A stretch of DNA of 64,000 bases, taken from Chrysogorgia sp. JL179-B06 (Eukaryota; Cnidaria; Anthozoa; Scleralcyonacea; Chrysogorgiidae). The notes beneath the pieces were generated by a model that was not told the DNA's origin, searched no databases, and was given only the letters and a program-made list of their open reading frames with translations. The translations under genes and the position numbers were made by a program. Numbering within the stretch: position 1 is the stretch's first letter; every line of letters begins with the position of its first letter. Of this stretch, positions 11,155 to 22,500 are shown piece by piece. The stretch spans positions 4,262,501 through 4,326,500 of the forward strand of contig JAYKKM010000005.1 of the NCBI GenBank assembly GCA_035772405.1. Reading direction: 5' to 3'.

Positions 11155-12111
11155 TATTGTCTGCTCGCGCTATAATTGTGAGGATGAAGGTGTAAGTTCA
11201 TTCACTACGGAATAAAATTTTTAATAATTCTTAACATATAGTAATTCTTAGAAATAGTTCTTTTAATCATTTTATTGTAAACAGTATAGTCTGAGGGCTA
11301 GTAGTTTATTAGTTTTTATTCTAACTGTCACTTGTCAACCCCGTGAAATAAAGTTGTTAATTTATTGCATGGCTAAAGTACATGACGCATTGCATGGCTA
11401 TAAAGTACAACACTAACATGGCAATACATAGGAACATAATGATGGAAAGTTATCTCAGTTTGAATCAAAGTCTCGGCTCAACAATCTTCTGTAGGGAGTC
11501 CGTTCTTAAGTCTCTCGATTATGGGTGGATGGCATCTAATGGTTACTCGCTTATAGCGAGTTGCGAGCACGTTCTTGCGATAGTTTATTATATCTATCAC
11601 TCTTTTAGGTGAATGGAATACCCCAGGCAACAGGCTAGAAGCCCAATTGATAGGTGTCCGACCAAGGATGACTGCATGATATAAGAGGATTAGACATGAA
11701 TATTTTTGAGAATTGATATTCCCCCGCTTATAAGCTCACCCTGGATAAAGACGCATGCGCCTTTAAACAATCAAAATCTGCGAGTTTGATAGACAGGAAC
11801 AGAATACCGTACTTTTAATAATTACATGCTTTATAGATCTCGGCGCGTTTACCCGGTATTGGCATGGAACTTCAATGCCATTGTTTCTTTTATTCTCGTG
11901 GGGTATGGTTAGAGGTGCGCCTTATGCGAATTTTTATAGGCGCATGCGCCTCTAAACGACCATTTTGACACCGAAGATTATCGAAAAATCTTGAATTTTC
12001 GCTTACAGGCGCATGCGCTTATATGTGGGGGAATACGGTACGAAATAATTTTAATGACTATTGATGTTGTTAAGCAAAGCACTAGATTCAAAAAGCATTT
12101 GCTACTAAATA

Positions 12112-13027
12112 TTGTGCCGCAGGAACTCGATTTTTATAGTCTTTTTCCACGAGGGTGTCCTCTATAGAGGTCCTGAATTGGCCGACCTGATCGTTGAGTC
12201 GTTCTACAGAGTCTCTAGAGATATATCGCCGTTGAATTTCACAAAAATCCCAGTCTCCATTGTCCCTGATGAATTTATCATAACTCCTCAACAAGTTTAA
12301 CTTCCAGTTCGGATACAAATTTATAAATCTACTTATCCTGACGAAATACCAAATTATCTCCTTAAATCCTTTGCGCTCTTCCTAAGTAGTCCCATATGCT
12401 CTCTTTTTAACTCTTCAATTGTCCAAGGTTTCCTCCCAGCTGTCTGGAAATGTGTAAATGTCTTACCCTTACCCAAGACAGCCAATCTCCAATTTCAGTA
12501 CGGCGGTATAAAGAACGGTTAATTAACTGCATGGTTATAGCTGCAACCGATTTAACCCGGCTCAGTTATCATGAGATCCTGTATGATTGATTTCTCGAAA
12601 GCTTGATTACAATATCCTGCTCAATAAACTTCGTAACTTAGATGTACCTCCTACTCTGCTCAATTGGTGAGCTCATTTCTAGTAGAAACTGGGTCAAATT
12701 AAGACTAAAACAGACTGGTTAAAAAACCAATTAAATTTGGTTGTATCAGATTCACAAATTAACCTTTTTTTACGGGTTGAAACAGCCGAATTTTGTTGGT
12801 TGAAACAACCAAAATACGGTCATTTTATTCAAAATATTTGGTTATTTCATAACCATTCAAATTGGTTATGAATCTGAGACAACCTACCAAATCGATAATT
12901 GTTTCAACCAATCTGTTTTTACAGTGCGGAAAGCAGTCAACGCATGCAGGTGTCCCTCAAGGAACCAAACTTGCAGGTCCTTTGTTCTTTCTCGTGATGA
13001 TCAATGATTTGCCAACAAATCTTCCTA
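12112..13027 (+). pseudogene. Decayed LINE reverse transcriptase, unit 2, 5' part
   Basis: This is the left portion of the LINE remnant, up to the TA where the 11.3-kb element inserted. It keeps the FTKIPVSIVP, PNYLLKSFALF and FLPAVWKC stretches, carries the MITE at 12706-12926, and ends within the MINDLPTNLP segment. Confidence 0.72.
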
Positions 13028-13590
13028 CACTGTAAAAACGGAATGGTTATTTCAACCAATTAAATTGGTTATAACCAAATCAAATTGGTTGAAATAACAC
13101 ACTCAAAATTGGTTATATATTAACCAATGTAAAATGGTGGTTTCAACCAAAAAACAGTGATTAATGTAACCAATAATAATAGGTGGTTAGTATAACCAAA
13201 TGGAATTGGTTAAATAACTCGGTTTAAATTGGTTAAAATATTAACCAATTGGTAGAAATAACACACTCAAAATTGGTTATATATTAACCAATGAAAAATG
13301 GTGGTTTCAACCAAAAAACAGTGATTAATGTAACCAATAATAATAGGTGGTTAGTATAACCAAATGGAATTGGTTAAATAACCCGGTTTAAATTGGTTAA
13401 AATATTAACCAATTGGTAGAAATAACACACTCAAAATTGGTTATATATTAACCAATGTAAAATGGTGGTTTCAACCAACAAACAGTGATTAATGTAACCA
13501 ATAATAACAGGTGGCTTAGTACAACCAAATGGAATTGGTTTAAATAACCAGGTTTAAATTGGTTAAGGTTTTAACCAATACATAATGGTC
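13028..13590. repeat. Left subterminal TGGTT/AACCA tandem array
   Basis: After the inverted end, a block of about 165 bp is repeated roughly three times; the phrase AACACACTCAAAATTGG recurs near 13095, 13259 and 13424. Each block is a string of TGGTT and AACCA motifs in opposite orientations about 15-25 bp apart. This could be a transposase-binding array. Confidence 0.75.
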
Positions 13591-13599
13591 AATTTAACA

Positions 13600-14414
13600 A
13601 AATAAATTTTATTTTAAGTTTATTTCAAGTTAATATTATATACATTATACTATAAGTTACTATTGCAAGGGAAGTGCTGCCTCAAAAGCCATTTTTGATA
13701 AAATTTCCAAAATGAACCCTGTGGTTGACTATATGAATGGTAACAGACATACTGTAGTATGTACACATTGTTTTCAATTATTTACAGCAGACTTAAATTA
13801 CAAATAACTATCACTTATCTGAATATAATTGGCAAGGCTTTTGAATTTGACTGCATACACAGTATTCATAAATTATGACTGTTTGATGTTTGGTAAACAA
13901 ATTTCCGATAAATCACTGCCACTATAAATCATGCTTCTTTAGTACTGTGGTAAAACTGTCAGTGGAATTGCAAGTGTCTGATATGTGATGGCAAAGCAAA
14001 GCACTGACAAAATAAAAACCAGAAATGGTATGTAACAGATGTTTCTGGTATTGTTGATCCATTGTTTACATTGTCTAACTTTTATTGGAGTTCTTGTTGA
14101 GAATGCAATACTCTCTGTGATGTATTAGTTCATTGCGCATGTGCACGACTCCACATATAATGTAGTTGTCATTTGAGAATACACCACTGCAACTACTGTA
14201 TTTTATTTTCCCAAATAACTTGCAAACAAATAATTTCCATTGTCCACTGAGTTTTCACAAAGTTGAGGTAAATAATTCCATGATGTACAGTTTATTACAT
14301 ATGTAGTTTTACAGCTTTGTGCACAAATCAATTGTAGAAACTACTGTAGATAATTATTTCCTCAAATCCAAGTAAGATGTTTGTAGTTGTATGTGATCAT
14401 AGCATAAATAGATG
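13600..14414. other. No recognisable gene
   Basis: This AT-rich DNA lies inside the large element. I see no convincing exon, repeat or RNA gene in it. Confidence 0.5.
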
Positions 14415-15613
14415 AGTAGAACCTGAGTTTTACGACCACCCCTGTTGCCAAGCAAAAGTGGTCGTAAACGACAGGTGGTCGTAAATGGCAGTTAGTGATG
14501 TGACGTCATGCAAGTAATACTAGAAAACGCTATTGTTTACGACTCTATTCTGTGTTCTCTAGTCGACTAAAAGATGGATTTATAATTTAAAACCAATATA
14601 ATATTTCTTAATAAAGAAAGAAAGTCAGAAAAAGTTCGGAAAAAAGCATAGTTTGAACAGAGCTTGCTGGGCGATGTGCGTGCAGTGAAAGAAAACGCAA
14701 TGCGTACGACGTACTTCATCTTTGATCGCGAAAATATTTTATTTACATACAGCAATTTGATCTAAGAAACAGCCAGACTAAAATAGTAAGGAGCAACGAT
14801 ATATACTGATTCGTATCTAACTATGTTCGTATGCACAAATTTATTAGCGATCTTGCGTTATAAACAAAGATGGCGGATACGAAAATATAATTTTCGAACG
14901 GCGAGGTTTTCGAACGTTTTCAAGCGTTGTACTGAACGTAAAAGCTCATACAATATATTAAATCAAAGAACGTTTAATGATCTACAACTGCATACGTAAA
15001 CTATGTTTTAAAGCTTTATGTTGTATTAGCAAAGTTATTTGCGATCTCGCACGACAAATTTTAACCGTGACAAGATGGCAGTAACAAACAAATATTAGTT
15101 CGAGCTTTTCGTTAATTTAGAAACGTTTCCCTCAACAATGTTAACGGTTTAAGGGCTTGGGATTGTCGCTAATAAGGATATTTATTATGTACTCTCAAAA
15201 TGCGATCACTTATGATGAAAGTAAGCAAAACAATACTAAAAAAGCAACAAGTGCGTCTTCTTGTTCCCTGTACTTTTCGCACGTGGTCAAACTTCTTGCT
15301 TGTTGATTGTAACGTATTTCGCGTTTGGGACGCTAAAATGTGGCCGCTGATGAGACCTGTTTCCTGTATTCGCGAGCTGTCAAAATTCTTGTATGTTTAG
15401 TGTTTACTGCAAAAGACGAACGCTTATCTCGTAAAAAGTCGCTCATGACAGGTACATTTCGTGTTCGGGACGCCAAAAAGCGGTCGCTGGTCGCGTTAGG
15501 CAGGTGGTCGCTCATTCCAGGTACATTTTAACTACAATTCGTCCGTGCCAAAAAAAGTGGTCGTAAACGGCAGGTGGTCGTTAAAAGGGGTGTCGTAAAA
15601 CTCAGGTTCTACT
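14415..15613. mobile_element. Pogo/Tigger-like non-autonomous DNA transposon
   Basis: The ends are inverted: AGTAGAACCTGAGTTTTACG at the left and the inverse (CGTAAAACTCAGGTTCTACT) at the right, each followed inward by GGTGGTCGT-type motifs. AGTAGAACCT-type ends are typical of pogo/Tigger families, which use TA targets. A TA follows the right end after one G; the left flank is less clear. The interior (about 1.2 kb) has no transposase frame. The GTGGTCGTAAACGGCAGG motif recurs inside the right end. Confidence 0.65.
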
Positions 15614-16380
15614 GTAGTGCCAAAGAAAGGTATTCATATGCTTTAGTTCACAGTAAAGAAAAAACATGTCTGTTTTAGTTTCCTTGTTGAAGGAAGTGAT
15701 ACTGCATTTATATTGAGACAAACTGTTCATTATTATTTTGTTGCTACCAGACATTGCATTAAGTATATGAACTCAATATACACCTAAAATAGAAGTAAAA
15801 CTGTATTCACAAACAAAACAATTTGATATCATGATATATTTAGCCCATGACAAGTGATGCTGTGACTGCAAGAAATCACAGATACCTCGCAGTCACTGAG
15901 CCATATTTTCTGTTTGGTGAGCATTCAACAAGAAAAATTAAGTACAGTACACATAATCTTAGTCGTCTTATACTTCCTCACTGAAGGCAGAACAGATCGT
16001 TCAAACTTCACAGCGTTGACAAGTTCTGAACGGCGAAAGGCAGGAAATTTAATACACATGATAAAACTTCTACGTCACAAAACGTCATAAAACTGAACAT
16101 CTCAACAGAGGGCAATTTACACAAATCGAGATTTCACTGACTATACTGTACATAGGTCCGCAAAGAGATCTGGGCACAAGGACACAGCAACCCAAGTCAA
16201 GACTGGTATGCTGCCATAGGCAGCAAATACCATTTCAATCAATTTTACTCATTCCTGATTGGCTAATGTCGTCAATATTAAACTTAAATTTTTTTACTTA
16301 GTAGGGGTATTAAAATTTTTTTATTGTGGTATTTTTTGTAATTAATACCCTTGGCTAGTAAAAAATTACATCCGGGATGT
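15614..16380. other. No recognisable gene
   Basis: I see no coding signal, RNA gene or clear repeat here, inside the large element. Confidence 0.45.
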
Positions 16381-16532
16381 TGGATTTTAATATTTACAAA
16401 CATATATATATATATATATATAATATAAAAGTAGAGTGCTGCGTAGACAGTGTTTTGAATATATAGCAAAGTGAAAAGGTATTTATTTTATTTATTATAT
16501 ATATATTTTGCCAATAATTTAGTGACGAGATA

Positions 16533-16565
16533 CTGACGTTTCGAGCGGAGCCCTTCATCAGAGCC
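16533..16565 (-). repeat. Penelope-like retroelement scrap with hammerhead-like core
   Basis: On the minus strand the sequence reads CTGATGA, then AGGGCTCCGCTC, then GAAACGTC. CTGATGA...GAAAC is the conserved core of hammerhead ribozymes, and GGGC/GCTC can form the intervening stem with one wobble pair. Such motifs are known in the terminal repeats of Penelope-like retroelements. One extra A at the base of the stem makes activity doubtful. The first part (CTGATGAAGGGCTC) is duplicated just beside it. Confidence 0.35.
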
Positions 16566-16599
16566 CTTCATCAGTACATGTATATATATATTCTCAGGA

Positions 16600-16765
16600 T
16601 TTATGGTGAAGGGAAATTTCGAGTGTTGGAATATATACATTTTAAGACCAAACCGGGACCAGCTGCGAAAAATGCAACTTCAATGCATTCTGGCTGGAAT
16701 TGAACCCGCGACATTATGATGCTAGTGCAGTGCTCTGACCACTGAGCTACGGATGCCGTTGCCGA
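16600..16765 (-). repeat. tRNA-derived SINE
   Basis: On the minus strand the head reads GGCATCCGTAGCTCAGTGG...GGGTTCAATTCC, with an A box (TAGCTCAGTGG) and a B box (GGTTCAATTCC). It is followed by a body containing GAAGTTGCATTTTTCGC and GGTCCCGGTTTGGTC. The acceptor arm does not pair properly, so it is a SINE rather than a tRNA gene. Two more copies of the body, face to face, lie at 17178-17360. Confidence 0.65.
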
Positions 16766-16875
16766 GAGCCTAGTCACAAGTTCTGTATATATAGTGGTGG
16801 TAATGCCGGGATAAGATTCTGGGTATATTACAAGTAATATTTGGCATTTCACTCGATTAAACTACTGTACATGTT

Positions 16876-16996
16876 CTATATATATATATATATATACAGG
16901 TATATATATATATATATATATATAAAGTGATGTCTTGTCTTGCTCTAACTATATGTTGTTGAGCACTCTTTGCATTTCGTAGACCAAAACCTACAC

Positions 16997-17084
<88 letters not shown>

Positions 17085-17135
17085 CAGTATACAGTATACA
17101 GTATACAGTATACAGTATATATATATATATATAAT
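16876..17135. repeat. TA microsatellite
   Basis: Runs of (TA)n, including an uninterrupted stretch from about 16997 to 17080, are separated by a short unique piece and a GTATACA repeat. Open frames read through it are artefacts. Confidence 0.9.
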
Positions 17136-17177
17136 AGGTAATATTTGGCATTTCACTCGATCAAACTATAGACATGT

Positions 17178-17545
<368 letters not shown>

Positions 17546-17557
17546 ATGGACAAGAAT

Positions 17558-17729
<172 letters not shown>

Positions 17730-17744
17730 ATTCATACACATAGT

Positions 17745-18490
17745 AAAAGTGGCAGGGTGGCTGCCAATTATTGCAGTCCCAGAATGAATTAAATTGAAGT
17801 AAAAATTAACTAGTGTTAAGAATGTTCTTGTTCAAGACCAAATCGGCCCATATTTTAGTGTTTTAACAATATCCAAGGGGTAAATGAAGATACCTGTATC
17901 CTAGGGGAGACTAGGTTAAAATCTATCCTAGAGGGGACAAAGAATTTTTTTATCCAAAGATTGTGAAGCAACCCCTCAATAGGGAGGATGCGGATATTAA
18001 GTGGAATGTCCAGGCATTCAACAGATAAAATCAAGATTTGGAATCGGATAGTAATGTATTATTAATGCATTACTTATCTCTAGGCCTGGCTTATTACTCT
18101 AATGTTAGCATAAATGAAATGCAATAAAATATCAAATCCCCACCACCAAAGGCCATATTAATGACATCACATGTACAGTTTATTTGGCTAAAATGGCGAA
18201 GTCAGATATGCAATGCATATTAAATGAGTCTCAAAAATAAAGGTCAACTGGGGAAAACCCTGAATAAACTTAATACAAAAGCTGCAGTTGTGTTTTGTAT
18301 TATTTTTTGTAATATAGTCCAATAAATACTAGTCCAATAAATTAAAAAGGTATGAACTTCAAAGTTTGTGGAAGATGCCGAACTTAGCCAAATTCGCGCG
18401 TGATTATTAATAAACAACTGAAATCATTTGCAATAGCTCGGGGTCCTTGGCTTTTATAGTAAATCCCGAAAGGGCAGGAAGAAACAAAGG
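17745..18490. other. No recognisable gene
   Basis: AT-rich DNA between the last TA tract and the minus-strand SAM-like exon. No feature was identified. Confidence 0.45.
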
Positions 18491-18499
18491 AAACGCTAT

Positions 18500-18600
18500 A
18501 CCTGAGAGCAAAATGCTTACCAATCTTTGCGAACTTCGGGACGAATAGCTCAGCGCTATAAGCCTGTAATCCCAATCAAACGTCTTCCCAATCAGTAAAT
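18500..18600 (-). pseudogene. SAM-domain-like exon remnant (minus strand)
   Basis: One frame reads TSFTDWEDV, a TGA stop, then LGLQAYSAELFVPKFAKI, followed by a GTAAGC donor in phase 1. The spacing of WEDV, LGLQAY, F and I matches the first half of a SAM domain. The internal TGA makes it a broken exon unless sequence error is involved. It faces the plus-strand SAM-like exons at 19505-20068. Confidence 0.35.
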
Positions 18601-18788
18601 GATGTTCTCCAGCGGAAAGCCTTCGACGGTTTAAACTAAATCGGAATGTCAGATCTATCGTGGATCTATTATTATTCTCGCAACTGGCACAACAGTCGTG
18701 GGTGGTCAGCGGCAGGGGGCGGCACTGGGGGGCGGGCTACCATTTTCGCCGTCGCTGATTGGTTTATTTGCCTGCCCCGCATGACAGG

Positions 18789-19364
18789 CAGGGTTGCCAA
18801 TTTGGCCTTTTTTAGGCCAAATTTCTCGATTTTGGCTTCTTTTATTGTGGTTTGGCTTCCAAAAATTCTATTTGGCCTATTCCTATTTTTTGGCTTATTT
18901 TTGGCTTTTTTCAAAAGTATGGAGTAAATTCGAGTAACTATGGACAATTTCCCAGTCTGAACTCTATGACAATGCACCGCACCATTAATATTGAATGAAA
19001 AGCTTCGCCGTTGGTCGGATCAATATAAACCAATCAGAATTCAGATTCTTGCTACCTGTCTTCGCAGAGGTCCGATTATTTTTCAACCAATCACATATCA
19101 AGAATTTTGATCCGCTGAGATATATAAAGGATTTTTCCGTTCGAGAAAGACGAAAATTTCGATTCGAACTTCAAAGTTTCACTTTCAACTTTTAAAACGT
19201 TTCAATATGTATTACTCCATAGTGCCATTGCGCTTAAAAATTACGTATTCAGCTTCGCTTGGGCGCGATCCTCTGGGTAGGAGATTGGGTTTGAGTTTGG
19301 CCCTTTTTGGCTTCTTTTAATCTTGAATTTGGCCACTTCGGGCTCAGATCTGCTGGCAACCCTG
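18789..19364. mobile_element. Non-autonomous hAT transposon
   Basis: The ends are CAGGGTTGCCA and its inverse TGGCAACCCTG, and the element is flanked by an exact 8-bp duplication, ATGACAGG (18781-18788 and 19365-19372). The CAGGG terminus and 8-bp duplication are hallmarks of the hAT superfamily. It is 576 bp with no transposase. Inside are two CCAAT boxes (near 19030 and 19086) and an ATATATAAAGG TATA-like element (near 19121), spaced as in a polymerase II promoter. Confidence 0.85.
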
Positions 19365-19504
19365 ATGACAGGAGTTGGCCTCATCTGCCACTTTAGTGAC
19401 TTGACCCGTTGGCATTCATCTGGCCTCCTTCTTTCGTTCAAACAGTGGATTTAATAACACCGCGTTATTGTTATTATAATTATTTGCGATAATTATTGTT
19501 TGAG

Positions 19505-22500
19505 ATGGCCTTAACGATACACGAAGCATCAACATCAGAAGACCTTTTAGAACTCCTCGAGCAGTCAAACCTGGGCGCACTGATGGACGCATTCAAAGGT
19601 AAGATATAATAGTCACATACCGCGTTGCGTTTGTCCAAGTATATAATCCACTAGCACAGAACATTGCATTTAAGTGTTTAACTATAAATGTTCGTTTCTT
19701 TCGCGTTCACGATTATTTTATTCCTTGAATGGTTTTACGGAATAAACGGCAGAAAATATTCCGAACAATTTAACTAGCGTGACTCGAATCGATAAACAAC
19801 TCGTTCGGCCTCAAATTATTGTCAAATATGGCCATTTCGACAAGAATGTATCAATTATTATATATATGTTATTATAAAGTATCCTTTGATTTACGACAAT
19901 AGTGAGATACACTTTACGAGCGACCTTAAACTGCTTATAGAAAACCAAGTTGACGGGGAAGACTTTTGGCCTCGAGATGAGTGACCTCATTGTCCTCACA
20001 ACAATGACCCGATTCTACTAAAGCTACGGAAAAAATGCATTTCTGTATGGAGCAAAGTCACTGGCTTGGTAAGTATTCATCATTTAGAAGTTTTGAGATA
20101 TATGCCGCTAACTAAGCAAAGGTTGCGATATAACTTTGAGTTTATAGTTGTTGCTATTAAAGCTAGCGTTGAACGTTTTCCATTCGTATTTCGCGCCTAA
20201 ACGACACCAAAAGACTGGGTAGGACATAGTGTCATATGATTCGAGCGAAGAAGCCTGCTGATTGGTTGTGATGTCAAATAATCGTGTCAACGTATTTTAG
20301 TGCCTTTTACTGTGTCATGGGCACTGATCTATATATAATTGGACTAATATTATATATATTATATTGAGGTTATATATAGGGCAGTGGTCCAATTAACTGC
20401 GAGGGAACTGGGACTAGAAAATAAATATGCTTATTATTCAGTCCCTAACATAATCCTACAACACGATCGCTCTAAATTAAGGATAATGGTTAATTTAGAG
20501 GCGATCGTGAAAGTCGCACATGCGTGTGTTAGTCAATTACTATCCCACAAGCTTAGTATCTCTCACTTGTTTATAAGTTTAGCTAGCCAAGTAGGGGAGT
20601 GGATGCGTCGCGGGCTAGGGATGGAGAAAATGTTGACGGGGGATTAGTTAGAAAACCCATTAGGCAGGGGGTTAGGGTTAGGATCTTTGTTGTGTTGGGG
20701 TTGGGTTCTTGCATTGGATTAACAACCATTATCCTTAATTCAGAGCGATTTGTAAATTAAGGATAATAGTTAATTTAAGGAAGAGACCGGGTTGAATCAT
20801 AACCCTACATGACATGCGTCATTTCCATTCGTATTTCGCGCCTAAACGACACCAAAAGACTGGGTAGGACATAGTGTCATATGATTCGAGCGAAGAAGCC
20901 TGCTGATTGGTTGTGATGTCAAATAATCGTGTCAACGTATTTTAGTGCCTTTTACTGTGTCATGGGCACTGATCTATATATAATTGGACTAATATTATAT
21001 ATATTATATTGAGGTTATATATAGGGCAGTGGTCCAATTAACTGCGAGGGAACTGGGACTAGAAAATAAATATGCTTATTATTCAGTCCCTAACATAATC
21101 CTACAACACGATCGCTCTAAATTAAGGATAATGGTTAATTTAGAGGCGATCGTGAAAGTCGCACATGCGTGTGTTAGTCAATTACTATCCCACAAGCTTA
21201 GTATCTCTCACTTGTTTATAAGTTTAGCTAGCCAAGTAGGGGAGTGGATGCGTCGCGGGCTAGGGATGGAGAAAATGTTGACGGGGGATTAGTTAGAAAA
21301 CCCATTAGGCAGGGGGTTAGGGTTAGGATCTTTGTTGTGTTGGGGTTGGGTTCTTGCATTGGATTAACAACCATTATCCTTAATTCAGAGCGATTTGTAA
21401 ATTAAGGATAATAGTTAATTTAAGGAAGAGACCGGGTTGAATCATAACCCTACATGACATGCGTATGGTTTAGGTAACCCTAATGTATGGTTAGGATTAG
21501 GGCTGTGTTAGGGCTTAAGTCCCAGTTCCCTCACGGTTAATTGGTCTCAGTGGTTGTTCTACACGCGTAAAAATGCACAAGCTGTTGAAAGTTGTCAACA
21601 GGTGTGAACAATGTTGTGCTGCACCCTGTGAACAATGTTGTTGGAACAATGATGAGCAACATTGTTCGTTCAACAATGTTGTTCACGCATGATAGCCGCC
21701 TTGTTACAGTATTGTTCAGCCAACAACATTGCAACAACTTGTGCGATTTTTCGCTGTGTAGTGCCCACCAGTGGTCTCTTGTTGGTCAGCAGTCATATTA
21801 ACTGGGGTTAGGGTTAGAAAACTCATTAGGCAGGGGGTTAGGGTCTAAGTTGTTTTGAGGTTAAGGGGAATTTTGTCACTCAAATTAATCGCTAATCTCT
21901 TGTTTAGTGGTATGGGCCTTAACCCAAATCAACATTATATACTCTACTATTTAACCAGCAATTTTTTACTATTTAACCAGCAATTTCATTGATAAGTTCT
22001 TTATTTGAATTTATTTTAAGACATTTGACTGTAATGGGGTAAAAGTGTCTCTACCCCTCTTCAAGAAAAGAAAGGGAATGGGGTAAGTGATACTACCAAA
22101 ACCAGTATAATGTTTGTCACTAACAGAAAGGAATGTGAGAATGGTAAACAAAGAGGTTTCCCATGCTCTTTTTTACAGCCATCATAAATTATCTAATAAG
22201 ATGAAAGAGTTGAGTGGGTGAAATTTCTTGTTTATCACTCTCACATGATTACTTTCTGTTGACCATTATCATAATGCATTATTATTTTAATATGTAGCAC
22301 TCTACTGGTTTTGTATAGGTACAGTAATAGTATGATTTTGAGTGCAATTTGGAAACAAATATGCACAAGTTAGTTTTTCAAATATCTCAAAATAGCACGA
22401 GTCAGAAGGACAAGTGCTATTTGGGGTCTTTGAAAAACTCACGAGTGTGTTTTTTTTTCAAATTGCACGAAAAATCATACTATTACTTATTAATAATATA

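Noticed and set aside
15200..15531. Overlapping 60 to 66 codon frames in the pogo-like element
   Set aside because: No similarity to a pogo/Tigger transposase (no DDE or helix-turn-helix pattern); probably chance frames.
20640..21860. Interstitial telomere
   Set aside because: Only a few TTAGGG units occur, embedded in a dispersed repeat, with no long tandem run.
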